Source: Morella rubra
Lineage: Eukaryota; Streptophyta; Magnoliopsida; Fagales; Myricaceae
Direction: 5' to 3'
Assembly (NCBI GenBank): GCA_003952965.2
Contig: CM025855.1
Span: 26,703,613 to 26,767,612 of the forward strand
Length of the DNA stretch: 64,000 bases
Every line of letters starts with the position of its first letter. The stretch's first letter is position 1. The notes beneath the pieces were generated by a model, which worked only from the letters and a program-made list of their open reading frames with translations, did not search any database and had not been told where the DNA came from. Of the stretch, positions 12,070 through 23,800 are shown piece after piece. Position numbers and translations under genes: made by a program.

Positions 12070-12225
12070 CTAGTGTTGGCATTTGAGGTAGAAATTGGCG
12101 AGGGGAGGTGTGTAAGTGAGGCATTGGAGGACGTTGTTGAGGTAGTAGGAGTTGTCAAGGTTCTTGAGCCCTAGATGGGGGGGCCAGTATTGTGCTTCTG
12201 ACTGAGAAGACTCAGGCTGCCAACT
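12070..12225 (-). pseudogene. Captured ubiquitin-specific protease Cys-box fragment (right arm)
   Basis: On the minus strand this reads [16 protein letters not shown], then [18 protein letters not shown] and [10 protein letters not shown] before a stop. This is the USP/UBP Cys box and the following helix, longer than the left-arm copy. The catalytic Cys codon has become Tyr (NSYY for NTCY) and the preceding Gly is Asp, so the fragment could not be active. It ends at an in-frame TAG (12070-12072). Confidence 0.8.
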
Positions 12226-12895
12226 CATTTGCAATTGCAAGACCATCAAAGAAAACGACCTCCTGCCTCACCTTTCTTTGACACATCGGACATCGTCGTC
12301 TCCGAAGTGCAAGTCCCCGAATGCCACCACAATCGCATCGCATCGCTCTCCCAGTCCCAGTCGTCCACTTCCTGGAGACTTTTCAGAAAAAAAAAATAGG
12401 AAAAAATTAAATGGACTATGTTGTGTACATGATTATTTTTATAATGAAAAGCACGAATAGATCTGAATTACTATGGCTATGGCTTTGACGAACATATCTG
12501 AATTCAGGGTGTTATTCTTCCGCAGGGGGTTGTGAAAAGACTTAGCCAATTTTGAGGGATGAATTTGGTTTCTATTCATTTGAAGTAAAACGGTCTTCTT
12601 CAGCGTTTTTAATTTTCACCATGTGTTGTGTGTCGTTTAGCATGATAAATTTACATGACAAAACGGTGTGTTTTGTTTAATGATGATTTGACGTGGTTAA
12701 TTTGTATGACGTGTGGCGCTGACATGTTTAAATAGTGACATGGCATGAGTTTCCGTTAAATAGATTAATGGAACATGGACGGAAGGACTTAATCGTCACA
12801 CGGGTATGGACTCAGTGACCATAAAGTAAAAAATGAAACCTAGTGACTAAATTGTCAGCGTGGTATAAACCTAGCGACCATATTATCAATTTCCC

Positions 12896-13091
12896 TAAAA
12901 TTTTTAACCTTTTGTCGCAGGTGGCAACCACTAAGGAGTAAGGAAGACTTGCCATGGAAGTGGATTGAGTCCCACGCGAAGTTTAACCACAGCGGGTAGC
13001 GGCGAAAGCACTTCTCTATAAAGAAGAGCTCTTCTTGTAACAGTTGAAGAGCAGAAAATTTTTAGACTAACACACAAAATAACATTTTGAA
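12896..13091 (+). pseudogene. Chimeric scrap: 3' flank, gene start and promoter out of order
   Basis: After the MULE the 3' flank of unit 2 resumes (GTCGCAGGTGGCAACC), then jumps at about 12985 to a piece of a gene start (GGGTAGCGGCGAAAGCAC, with the ATG position reading GCG). It jumps again at 13011 to a promoter (CTATAAAGAAGAGCTCTTC) and leader. The order is reversed relative to a normal unit, so at least two rearrangement joints are present. The second joint lies next to the TATA box. Confidence 0.65.
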
Positions 13092-14044
13092 AAATCTATT
13101 TTAGACCTATTAATATTAGAGGGGGTGAATAGGTATTGATATTTTCTCTTTTTATGAATAGATAAATTTAGAACAAGTTTTAAAAGAGTCTCATAAAGTA
13201 TTTAACAACCAATAAATATGCAGCGGAATATTAAAACAAATATTAAAGAAAAATATCAATATGAAATTATAAATCAATCACACGCCAAGACAAGAGATTT
13301 GACGACAAAGTGAACAACCTTATTAAAGGAAAAATCACTTTGGACTAGCAGCAACTAAAAATTTACTAGAAGATAAACTTTACAACAGTAACTCAGACAC
13401 GGGCAACATCCAATTGCTTGACTTTGGCTATCCCGAAGTAATAATCTAGGTAATCCAGCTAGACCTGCTCTCTTGTTGTTAACCTTTAGCCTTTTAAGTT
13501 TCTTCTTATAAATCTTTTTCACGATCGCCCTGGTCATCGGTTGCTAATCTCCTTAAGCTTTTTGAAGGTTTATCGCAGGAGGTTGGTTTTAATAGTGATT
13601 GTTGTAGGAGAGAGTAAATATAAACACTTTAGGCAAAACTTACTATATGAAAAATCCCCACTTTCGCTCGGGCTAAATTCAGGTGGAGATCAGGCGAAAC
13701 TCTGTGTAGAAAATCAACTATTTTGCTTGAGTTAAGGTATCAAGATTATATTTCAGAGATACACTTGAGAGGTTTTAGGATTGGATCACACTTCGTGAAT
13801 TTGAAATTAATCTTCTTTTAAAATTCAAATGCCCTTCATTTTTATTTTCGTGATTCAAATGCTTTCCAATTCTAATTTTACTAATTCAAATGCTTTTCAA
13901 AATTAGAACATCCTTCAAACTTATCTTCTTTATAATCCTCTCTAAAGATAGCCTCATCTCTTTTCAAATTTGAACACTTTAAATAACACTAATTTAAAAA
14001 TACAACTCAACTTAAATTTGAAACGGAAATCTTGACAAATTGTT
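13092..14044. mobile_element. About 950-bp insertion splitting gene copy 3 from its leader
   Basis: The leader breaks off after AACATTTTG and the gene resumes at GCGAAAGCAC, with about 950 bp of foreign sequence between. The motif AGAGGGGGTGAATAGG near its left end resembles sequence seen in plant copia-type LTRs, which is suggestive only. I found no clear terminal repeats, target duplication or reading frame, and the insertion removed the start codon of copy 3. Class uncertain. Confidence 0.5.
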
Positions 14045-14293
14045 GCGAAAGCACACTGAACAACAACGATTCAACTGACCTGAAGATGATGCGTCTAACA
14101 ACTCGAATGGGGCTATTGCAGTAGCTGCAACTGTGGGTCTGGCAGCTGTTTGTGGGGCAATTGCTCTCCTAACTGGCTCAGGAAATACGGAAAGGGGAAA
14201 ACAAGGAAAGCCCTCGGAAGGAATGCTCGCATAAACAGGAAAGACTTCGAAGGAGACGCGAAAGGCTACTTTCGTGACCTGCGCAAAAAGTAA
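14045..14293 (+). pseudogene. Array gene copy 3 (pseudogene)
   Basis: Clear family sequence: the NNNDST region, the Ala/Val/Gly-rich segment, KAL/PGRN-like region, and the GYFRDLRKK end with TAA at 14291-14293. It has no start codon because the first codons were lost at the upstream insertion. One base is missing in the STRPED region and further indels lie in the TTTNKKTMK region, so the frame is broken at least twice. The AATAAA at 14337-14342 is kept. Most of the usual 3' flank is deleted: only about 75 bp separate the stop from a sequence that is normally 600-1,100 bp downstream. Confidence 0.85.
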
Positions 14294-16265
14294 GAACTTA
14301 CTGTTTAGACCTGCCTGGTTCTGTTGTTCAACCTGAAATAAAATGTTTACTGCTAGTTTGTATAAATTTTCAACCTTTGGTAGCAAGTTGCAACCACTAA
14401 GGTCCAAGGAAGACTTGCCATGAAAGTGAATTAAATCCACGCGAATACGACTTATGCGCAGCCATATCAAGCAACTTTAGTGAGAAGATAAAGACAAGAG
14501 AACGATAAGGATAATAAAATAAGTGCCGGTACTCGATAAACCTTCTCGAAGCAAAGCACTAATATGTAATGTTATTACAACAATATTCAAGTATTTGGTT
14601 AGATTAGGCTGTGAGGCTTGGAAAATGCCTATATGACCCATGGCTATAGCTTGAAAAGCTTGTCGAAGAATGGTGCAGGAGATTATGTGCTTGTGTCACC
14701 CTCATGCAGCACCAAATTTGCAGTGCGCTCAGAAGACAATTAATTGATTAGTTTGAGCTTCTAATCTTCTTCTTTAAGTCATTGAAGATGCCCACATTAG
14801 ATTAGCCTATACCCATCGTATTAGGTCATTGAAAAGCAACATTTCAAAATAATATTATAATTCTACAAAGCATTATTGAATGATTTTAGTAGATCCGTGA
14901 GATTAGCAAATAACCTTCTTAATTAATGAATTAATTTAATTGCTTCCACAACCACTGTGTCCTTACATTAGGTAGTTGGGCCAAGCCTGTTTGTAGCAAG
15001 TCATGGTCCGGAATTGGGACATAAGACAGGCCTAGGGCATGAGCAATCTCATGCAGCCCAATACAAGGACAAGCCCAGGCAAAGTCCGTGGAGAGTTGGC
15101 TCTATTTGCCCCCTTTTTTTTTTCCTCTAGTTTGTATTTGCAGTAAACGTGGGCCTATTTTGGAAGATATAGGTTACGAATCTTGTCCGTGGGACATAGA
15201 GTTAAACAAATTAAGCCTACAAACTTATTTAACTTATTTATTTATTTTGGCTTCTCTAAAAGCTTTTTTGGGTGAATCTCCTGTAATAAGATATTTTACA
15301 ATATCTCCTTCCTTCGAATCATCATATGATGCTTCATTTTATGCTGCAGCACATGGCCCTAGTTTATAAAATGACCTTTCTCCACGAACCGTGGCCCTGT
15401 GTTCCCTTAATGATAGGAATCTTGGTTTTGGTTACTAAAATTTTAGGAGTTTAAAAATTTTGATGTTTAGAAATTGGTAAAAAAGTTAAGAAATGACTTA
15501 AGTGATTTTTTTATATTTATTTTGATAAAAATAAATTATTTGATGAAGATAAAATATTCTGAAATTATTTTATTTGACCAAATATTTGGGATATCAAAAA
15601 ATTTGAGGGGGAAATTAGGGCCCAACTTTTGTCTCCGCCCTATCTCTTTGTATACGTCACACTTTTATGCAATAGGGTGCCTCAATATTTTTGGAGAACT
15701 CAGGCAAGTCATAAAAATGAGGTATTTTAATTTAAAAAATAAAAAATTCATAAATTCAAAATTAAACCATAAATTTGCTTCTTGCTTTTTAGATGCAAAA
15801 TTACTAATTAAACTTTTGTATTCAAGTTTACCAATAAATCACTTTCAATAGTTAAAATTGCTAAACCATTTAATTTATCTTGAGATATAGTGTAGTAAAT
15901 ATTTTTTTATAATCTACATGAGAATTTAATTTGTTGAAAACTTAAACTAAGTTAATTATCAAGAAAGTAGACAATTGTGATGTTTTAGAAGAAGAATTTA
16001 TTGGAAATGATGCTATTATTTTGAAAAGAGACATAAAAACTAATAGAGTCAGACTATTAGATGACGGTGCTAGTTTTTATAGGATGTTAGTTTTTTATTT
16101 TAAATTTTAATTTTGTAAACTAATTTTTAAATGTTAATATTTTGTAGGCCTTTATTAAGTTTTATTGTAAAAAAATTAAACTTTTTTTTGTTAAGCTACA
16201 ATATAGGACACTCATGATCAGGGGCCTTTGGTGATTATCTCACCTGTCTACCTATATGAGCCAAC
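14294..16265. repeat. End of unit 3 and upstream half of unit 4
   Basis: Contains the distal 3' flank (14350-14800), then from about 14809 the opening block of unit 4, with the GGTCCGGAATTGGGACATAA motif at about 15005 and the TTAATTAATGAATTAATTTA motif at about 14917. The rest is AT-rich sequence shared with units 2 and 8 up to the CACTA insertion point. No gene supported. The only longer open frames are not conserved between units. Confidence 0.7.
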
Positions 16266-18250
16266 CACTACAAGAAAAAAGACTTTGGGTGACAAAAAAA
16301 TTTGTCACCTAAAGTACAAAATTCGTCACCTAATGTTTTGGGTGACAAAACTGAGTTGTCACTCGGTTTGTCACCTAAAACCGTCAGCCAAAGTTTTGGG
16401 TGACGATTTTGACGTTTTGTCGCTCGAAACCGTTCGAACGTTTTCCACACCTTCCGAACGGTGTTTTTTCATAGCGACGAAATTGAAAATCGTCATGCGT
16501 AGTACAATTCAATCGTTCGCATGAGCTGTGCGAACGTTCTTCCCGGGTGACGAAATGAATTTCGTCATCTACAATCCGTGCGCACGAATATACACATTGT
16601 CTGCACGTACAGACATTACGTCCGGACGCCTTAGTAAAGACGTCCGCACTGTTGTTTCATTTATGACGAAATTTTTATTTGTCATCCTCCAAATCGTTCA
16701 AACTATGACGCATAATGTTCGGACGCTTGTTCTGTTGAAAACGTTCGAACGTTTAGTTATAGTGTGCGCACGTTTGCTAGATAAAAGATTGTTTGCACTA
16801 AAAACAACCATTCGGACGGACTAATTTGACGTGATGTGTCGGACGGATTGTTATATGTGCGCACGTTACAACGCCAATTAACGTTCGGACTTTTAGCGTT
16901 CGAACCGTTTTCTTTATGAATTAATTTAATTAAAATTTTAAAAATAATTTACAAATAATATAAATAAAAAGATATTCAATACTCATTAAATAATAAAATA
17001 TCTACAAATATGCAATCGTCATTAAAAGTAAATAAAATATAATCGATAAGTACTAAGAAAGTAGTGAAAATACATAAATCTACCCAAATTTTCGTTTGGG
17101 TGTCGTACGAGATTGCAACTGTCTGATCTGCTCCATCAGCTGCTCACACATCTGCTCCGCCATTAGTTGCATCCTCCGTTCTTGTTGTTCCACTAGGTTC
17201 CTTTGCTGCTCCTGCATCATCTTCTGGTGCTCTTCGTCTTTTTTTCGTTGCTGCTCGCCATCATCTGCATCAACTTTTCATCTTTCTTCCGTTGCTGCTC
17301 CTCCATCATCTGCAGATGCTCTCGCATCGTCTGCTCCATATCTGACCGTTTGAAGAAGCGCTTCATATTCCAACTGTCTAGCCCTCATCTCTTCAATCTC
17401 TAATCTGGCCTCCTCCAACTTCGGGACAAATCAACGGACGATACTGATGAAGATGATCCAACAGACCGTACTGAATGGCCTAAACCTCGCACGTAACCCG
17501 CTTTCGTCCCCAACACCTCAGCGAAAATCTCCACTTCGGTGTATGACTTTCCCTCTGACTCGTGCTGCAACTGTAACGCCTAATTTTTTCCTACAAAATT
17601 AGGAAATAAAATAAAAACTAGCACATATGAAACATAAACGCACACGAATGCATCATTAAATCTAATGTTACAACTTACAAAATTTTTCGTGCATCTTCTG
17701 ATGTCCACATGCCATCCTTATTAGTATGTGTCTTTTTATACAGCAACGCAGGACTAATCTCATCAGATTCTGGATTTTTCTGTACACCAAAAGAAATATA
17801 AAATGTGCATATTAAAATACCTAAGTCATTTATTTAAATAATAAATAAAAAAATTTAAATTTATTACTTACTAACAACGCTCTCGCGTGTTGGAAAGACC
17901 TCGCTCCCGATGTGTGTACAATCTTCAGCTTAGCTCTATTCTCTTTGTTGATTGCACTCTTCTTCTGCATTGTACATTTACAGTTGTTACCACAATTAAT
18001 AATAAAATAAAATAAACGTTCAGGACGGAATAAAAATGTTTAACCTGAAATTCCTCGCTCGCGAATAAATCACAAACACGAGTCCATTCTTCCTTGTTCA
18101 TATCGGGATACGGGTGTTCTAACCCTCTTCTTTGGAATTGAACACCGAGTAATGCTGGAACATTCTATTTCGGTGTGTCCTGTACACTACGTTCATCGTA
18201 GACGTCACAGTAAAATGATCCTCAACTAGGTTGTAATCTAGTCAGAAGTC
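16266..18250 (-). mobile_element. One-ended CACTA (En/Spm) element remnant
   Basis: Begins with CACTACAAGAAAAAAG, the typical plant CACTA terminus. It is inserted in a sequence that reads uninterrupted (GAGCCAACCACGCATC) in unit 2. The subterminal region (16280-16900) is packed with alternating GGTGACAAA and TTTGTCACC hairpins and GTTCGAACG or CGTTCGGAC motifs, as expected for transposase-binding repeats. A minus-strand Transposase_24-like gene follows. The opposite terminus is absent: transposase sequence runs to about 18240 and abuts the leader of gene copy 4 at about 18257, so the far end and the promoter of that copy were deleted. Confidence 0.85.
17096..18240 (-). pseudogene. CACTA Transposase_24-like gene, partial, multi-exon
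   Basis: Minus-strand exons in order: EHPYPDMNKEEWTRVCDLFA near 18150-18055; then KKSAINKENRAKLKIVHTS and GARSFQHARALL near 17965-17875; then LYKKTHTNKDGMWTSEDARK near 17745-17680; then a Gln/Glu/Met-rich coiled coil near 17500-17100. These match the Ptta/En/Spm plant transposase family (Transposase_24). AT-rich gaps with AG/GT edges look like introns. A stop codon interrupts the first exon near 18180 and the N-terminal part is missing, so it is inactive. The plus-strand Cys/Ser-rich open frames here are shadows of the coiled coil. Confidence 0.8.
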
Positions 18251-18290
18251 ATTCTTTATAGACTAGCACACGAAAGACACTTGAGCTACA

Positions 18291-18388
18291 ATGGGTAGCA
18301 GCGAAAGCACACAAAATGGAACTTCCAGGGAAAAAAAAAAGAAAGCACACAAAACAACAACAATTCAACTAGACCAGAAGATGATGCA
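18291..18388 (+). pseudogene. Array gene copy 4, 5' part (split by LTR retrotransposon)
   Basis: Starts ATGGGTAGCAGCGAAAGCAC (MGSSES) and runs to the DDA codons of the STRPEDDAS region, where the LTR element begins. Codons 5-9 are duplicated around a 24-bp poly(A) insertion (18317-18340), giving a net 38-bp gain and a frameshift. Upstream only about 34 bp of the leader survive before CACTA sequence, so there is no TATA box. The rest of the copy resumes at 26303. This copy was hit by at least four separate events. Confidence 0.9.
18303..18354 (+). mobile_element. 24-bp poly(A) mini-insertion with 14-bp direct repeats
   Basis: GAAAGCACACAAAA is present at 18303-18316 and 18341-18354. Between them lies TGGAACTTCCAGGG plus ten A. 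Other gene copies carry the 14-mer once. It looks like a tiny retroposed 3' end with a target duplication, similar to those at 7087 and 8728. Its source is too short to identify. Confidence 0.6.
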
Positions 18389-19817
18389 TGTGATAACCCA
18401 GTTTAAAAAAAAAAAAAAAAGGGCAGAGCGAGGATTCTAACTTCAGTGCCGTGAGAGGTAAAGGGCGAGCAAGCCACTGGAGCCATGCGCGTGTTTAAAG
18501 GGTAGTTAATACTTAAACTTCTTTTCGCCCGGTTTGATTTTTTTAAAACGTTGCGTTTCGACTCTTCTTCTTCCTCAGCCCTAATTCTCGAGTTTTGCAG
18601 CAGTTACATGGCTTTTCGCCGACCAGTTCTCTCTCTCTCATAAATCACTCTCTCTCTCTTCATTTTCTCACCCGTTACACCTCTTTTGGCCTAGATTTCG
18701 AAGCCTATTCGACTCCTTTGCAAATATCTCGAAGATTCTTCATAAATAATATGATTTATCATGTTTTATGGGGGATTTCAAAAGGACATCAGTTTCAAGA
18801 TTTTGTAATGAATTTTTCGGCCAAATCTTGGGTTCTCCTCAACTATAAAAGGGGGAGCTCGTTCAGAGGTCAAGCACACCTCTCAATTTCGACCTCAGTC
18901 ATTTTTTTAGATCTCTATATCTCTCTTTCTTTGTCTCTCTCATTGTTGCGAATTCTTGAAGTTTTTTCGGTGCCGGTACGCTCTGTTCCTTCTCTACTTC
19001 GATCACGTGTGTAATTCGTTTCAAATAGTTAAACGAATTATACATTGTGAAATTCAAGTTTCAAATACGTTTTGATCCCTAATTATTTTCCGGATTACTG
19101 TTAGGTTGTGCTAATAGCGGGGATATCGATTATTCAAGCGAGTCAGGTAAGCGGGGTAACGATAAATTTTTCTCGATAATATGAAATGACGGTTTTGGGA
19201 AAAATTATACCGAAGTCTGTTTTGAATTCTTGGTTTCACTGTTATCCAATTACTGTTTATACTGAAATATAATTTTATGTTTTTTTTTATTACTGTTTTA
19301 TGTTCTGAAATCTCGGTGGCAATGTGTATTACTGATTACTGTTATTCTGTCTCTGTTGGTACCAACTCACTGATTACTGATTACTGGTGCATCTATTCTT
19401 CGGAATGATTGCACAACCCTGCCATAGGGTAAACATGGCTTACTGATATTGCCTAAGGGAAAAGTTCCGAACTACTGAAAAAGAATCATTTGGAAATTTT
19501 ATTATTAATATTCTTTTTATTCTCCGCTTACTGAGTTGTCGAACTCACTCCGTTAATATATTTCTATTTTCAGAGTATAAGGAAGAGCATGCTGAGGATC
19601 AAGCTTAGATGGCATGCGGGCTGGGATAGATGAGGAAGGAGTTTTGTTTTTAGATTTATGTTTTATTGAGAGGTTTTAATTTTAATGATGGTTTAAAAGT
19701 GAGAACTTTACAAGTGTTTGGTTTCTGAATAAATGAAAGAATTATTTTTATTATATCTTTTTACTGTTGTCAAGAGAAAAGTCCACTATGGGACCCTACT
19801 GGGTCTGGGGTGTGACA
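18389..19817 (+). repeat. 5' LTR
   Basis: Direct repeat of 24857-26302, bounded by TG and CA. It contains the sequence AACTATAAAAGGGGGAGCTC near 18840 (TATA-like, about 450 bp inside), so the U3/R boundary is probably just downstream, followed by CT-rich sequence. Near its start is a degenerate version of the tRNA-like segment that is better kept in the 3' LTR. The open frame at 18595-19014 is repeated in the other LTR and crosses the TATA region, so I do not treat it as a gene. Confidence 0.93.
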
Positions 19818-19820
19818 GCT

Positions 19821-19832
19821 TGGTATCAGAGC
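19821..19832 (+). other. Primer-binding site (initiator-Met tRNA)
   Basis: TGGTATCAGAGC, three bases after the 5' LTR, is the complement of the 3' end of plant initiator methionine tRNA. This is the usual minus-strand primer site of plant Ty3/gypsy and copia elements. Confidence 0.92.
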
Positions 19833-19955
19833 ACGGTTTTAGATTCTGTAGACTAAAAACTTGAGTTTTTGGGTAGGATTGGGTAGCTTAGGTTTATGGT
19901 TTAATATTTTGTTGGCGTTGGCAATTATCGTGAGTAATATAGTCATTCTTACAGG

Positions 19956-20843
19956 ATGTCTAATCCCGCTAACTCTTTTAACCTGAATGAGGCCGTTAAT
20001 GGCGAGTCTCGAGCTGGACCGAGTTCTCATAGTTCGGCAGTCATTCGGGAGGTGGCGCAACAAGTTATGGAGGAAATCGCTCGCAATTCGGGATCGCGAA
20101 ATACGAATACGGTTGCCGAGGGCTGCACTATCGAACAATTCAACCGAATGCACCCGATGACATATGAGGGAAAAGCTGATCCATCTGCTGCAGAAGATTG
20201 GATTCAGCACATTGAAGATATACTTCGGGTTCTACATTGCACGGAAGAACAGAAGGTGTTATATGCGACGTTTAAGCTAACAGGCGAAGCTAAGCGCTGG
20301 TGGATCGCTGAACGAACGCTTCAGGAAGCAGCACAAGGACAAGCACTCACATGGGAACGCTTCAAGGAGATATTCTATGCTCGATTTTTCCCGAGGTCGG
20401 TACGTGATACTAAGGCCAGAGAGTTTCTTAATTTGGTCCAAGGCTCAATGAGTGTACACGAGTACGCAGCTAAATTTATTGAGCTTTCTCGTTTTGCTTT
20501 ATACCTAATTCCGGACGAAGAAAGGAAAGCCCGGAAGTTTGAAGAAGGGCTTCATTATCGCGTTTATGATCGCGTAGTGGGATTTCAGATTAACAATTTT
20601 GCAGAGTTGGTAAACAAAGCAACGGTGATAGAACAGAGTATTCGGCGAAGCAATGAGCAATTCGAGCAAAGGAAAAGATCTGCATTCCAAGGATCTCGCA
20701 CCAACATTAATCAGGGCCACCAAAGAGAAGGAGTGATGATGGTAAGACTGGAAGAGAGCAAGGGAGTCAAATTATTCAGCACCGGCCACAAAGCTCTTTT
20801 TGTCCAAAGTGTAATCGCACTCACTGGGGGGACTGTCGCGTAG
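19956..20843 (+). pseudogene. gag of the Tekay-type element (frameshifted)
   Basis: Encodes the capsid-type Gag domain: residues of about 75-185 include AAEDWIQHIEDILRVLHCTE, GEAKRWW, WERFKEIFYARFFP and the SVHEYAAKFIELSRFA region typical of Retrotrans_gag. Near 20,700-20,740 the frame shifts by one base. The continuation in the other frame carries two Cys-rich motifs, [12 protein letters not shown] and the CCHC zinc knuckle [14 protein letters not shown] (about 20855-20896), and then runs into pol. The element originally had a single gag-pol frame. The listed end is the premature stop after the shift. Confidence 0.88.
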
Positions 20844-20854
20844 AGGCAAAGTTA

Positions 20855-23800
20855 TGCTTCCGTTGTGGAAAGGCGGGTCATTACGTCAAGGATTGTCCGT
20901 ATCCAGCAACCACGAATGGCGAAAATTTGAACCAGCAGAGAGGCAATAATCAAGCTCCACGAAACAACAACCATAATCGACATAATGTGCAAGCTCGAGT
21001 ATACGCCTTGACCCCGGAGGAACCAGAAGGAAATAACGAGGTGGTGACAGGTACAATTCCATTATTCTCTGCAAAAGCCATAGTATTATTTGATTCAGGA
21101 GCGACGCATTCTTTCATTTCCACGACTTTTGTTAAGCTATGCGGCTTGGAGGCGGAGTTGCTAGAATTTAATCTTTCTGTGGAAACTCCAACGGGGAATT
21201 CAGTGGTATGTAGGAAAGTCTGTCGACAGTGTCCTATTATGATAGAAGGGAGGGTGTTGCCAGCTAATCTGGTTATGTTTGGTATGCATGGGTTTGACGT
21301 GATCCTAGGGATGGATTGGCTAGCCACCAATTACGCTAGTGTTGATTGTTTTAATAAAGAGGTTGTCTTCAAACCCCCAGGAGAACAAGAATTTAAGTTT
21401 GTAGGATCCCGAATACGTACTCTCCCTGCAGTCATTTCTGCTATTCAAGTAAAACGATTATTACGGGAGGGATGTCAGGGATTTTTAGCCTGTGTAGTAG
21501 ATGTACCGAAGAAGGAGCTTAGGTTGGAGGACATTCCAGTGGCGAAGGAATACCCAGAAGTTTTTCCTGAGGATTTATCTGGGATACCTCCCGATCGAGA
21601 GGTAGAGTTTGCGATAGACCTACTACCGGGTACGACCCCTATATCTAAAGCTCCTTACAGGATGGCACCCCTAGAACTTGCGGAACTCAAGGAGCAACTG
21701 CAAGAGTTAATAGAGAAAGGCTTTATTAGGCCAAGCGTATCACCATGGGGAGCTCCGGTGCTGTTTGTGAAAAAGAAAGATGGAACTATGAGGATGTGTA
21801 TAGATTACAGGGAGTTGAATCGAGTTACGATTAAGAATAGGTATCCATTACCTCGCATCGATGACTTATTTGATCAACTCCAGGGAGCTCAGGTATTCTC
21901 TAAAATTGATCTGCGATCTGGATATCACCAATTGAAGGTCAAAATTGAAGATGTACCAAAGACGGCATTTAGAACAAGGTACGGTCATTATGAGTTCTTG
22001 GTAATGCCTTTTGGATTAACCAATGCTCCTGCAGTATTCATGGATTTAATGAATCGAGTATTTCGGGACTTTCTGGATAAGTTTGTTGTGGTCTTTATAG
22101 ACGACATCTTAATTTATTCTAAAAGTCTAGAGGAGCACGAAGAACATTTAAGGTTAGCGCTTCAGACTCTAAAGGAGAAGAAGTTATATGCTAAGCTGAA
22201 GAAATGTGAGTTTTGGCTGGATACTATCTCATTTTTGGGTCATGTGGTGTCTAAGGGCGGAATCTCTGTAGACCCAAGTAAAGTTGAAGCAATAGTTAAC
22301 TGGGCGCAACCGAAGAATGTCCACGAGATTAGAAGTTTCTTGGGACTTGCAGGATATTATCGACGTTTTATTGAGGGGTTCTCCAAGATTGCAGTACCGT
22401 TGACTTCGTTGACCAGGAAAGGGAGTAAGTTCGTGTGGACTGATGAATGCGAGCAGAGCTTCCAAGAATTTAAGCAACGATTAATTACTGCCCCGGTGTT
22501 GACGATTCCATCCGACTCTGAAGGTTTTGTGATCTATAGCGATGCCTCAAGGAAGGGATTAGGTTGTGTGTTAATGCAACATGGAAAAGTTGTTGCTTAC
22601 GCCTCTCGTCAGTTAAAGGGGCATGAGCAGAACTATCCTACACACGACCTTGAATTGGCAGCAGTAGTCTTCGCATTGAAGATTTGGAGGCATCACTTAT
22701 ATGGAGTAAGATGTGAAATTTTCACCGATCACAAGAGTCTCAAGTATTTCTTCACTCAGAAGGAATTGAACATGAGACAAAGGAGGTGGCTGGAATTAAT
22801 CAAAGACTATGACTGTACAATCAGTTACCACCCCGGAAAGGCCAATGTGGTAGCTGATGCACTAAGTAGAAAGTCGTCTGAAGCTGTGGTGGCAGTTTTA
22901 AATCCTTCACATGAGATTTTGATGGATTTGGAAAGGGAAAGAATTTCGTTGGTAGATGGAGATCGACAGGCTGTTATGGCTAGTCTGGTGATTCAATCAG
23001 ACTTAATAGAAAGGATCAAAGTGGCTCAGAAGGAAGATGTAGGACTAACGAAGCTGGAAGCAGAGGTACGTGTTGGAAATAAAGTTGATTTTAATATTTC
23101 AGACGATGGGGTGCTCAGATTTAAGAACAGGTTATGTGTGCCTGATAATAAGGAGATAAAGAGACAGATTTTAGAGGAAGCTCATCAATCTCTCTACACA
23201 GTGCATCCGGGAAGTACCAAAATGTATCGTGATTTGAAGGAGATGTTCTGGTGGAATGGGATGAAAAGGGAGATAGCGAAATTTGTGGGGCAGTGTCTGA
23301 CGTGTCAACAAGTCAAAGCTGAGCATCAAAGACCAGCTGGACCATTACAACCACTTGAAATTCCAGAATGGAAGTGGGAGAATATTTCTATGGATTTCGT
23401 AGTGGGTTTACCGCGAGCATTAAGTGGGCAAGATGCTATTTGGGTTGTGGTAGACAGATTGACGAAAACTGCTCACTTTATACCTATCAAGATCAGGTAT
23501 TCTATGGAGAAGTTAGCAGAGTTATATGTTCAGGAAATAGTTCGGCTACACGGAGTGCCGGTATCAATAGTGTCGGATCGAGATCCGCGTTTCACCTCCA
23601 AATTTTGGAAGAGTTTGCAGAAGGCTCTTGGTACTAAGTTAAACTTTAGTACTGCCTTTCATCCTCAAAGTGATGGTCAAACAGAAAGAACCATTCAAAC
23701 TTTGGAAGACATGTTGCGGGCTTGTGTACTCGACTTCAAAGGAAGCTGGATACGATACTTACCTCTAGTGGAATTCGCTTATAACAATAGTTTTCAAGCG

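Larger units (their letters stand above)
10128..12895. mobile_element. 2.77-kb Mutator-like element carrying protease-gene fragments
   Basis: Target duplication TAAAATTTT (9 bp) at 10119-10127 and 12896-12904. The ends are GAGAAATTGGTCACTAGG and, on the other strand, GGGAAATTGAT. The two inverted arms are about 750 bp each (10128 to about 10875 and about 12145 to 12895). Paralogous sites near 34.0 and 38.5 kb show the uninterrupted sequence. Long TIRs with a 9-bp duplication are diagnostic of MULEs. No transposase frame is present, so it is non-autonomous. Both arms include ubiquitin-specific protease sequence, making it a Pack-MULE. The 1.27-kb middle holds no recognisable gene. Confidence 0.88.

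Noticed and set aside
16300..16420. CRISPR-like or riboswitch-like series of alternating GGTGACAAA/TTTGTCACC hairpins
   Set aside because: The motifs lie just inside a CACTA terminus and are best explained as subterminal repeats of that element.
17096..17353. Cys/Ser-rich plus-strand frame resembling a secreted Cys-rich peptide
   Set aside because: It is the complement of the Gln/Glu/Met-rich coiled coil of the minus-strand CACTA transposase.
18595..19014. 139-residue frame present identically in both LTRs (also 25077-25496)
   Set aside because: It spans the LTR promoter region and the likely transcription start. It is Ser/Leu-rich from CT-rich leader sequence and has no domain; better explained as LTR regulatory sequence.
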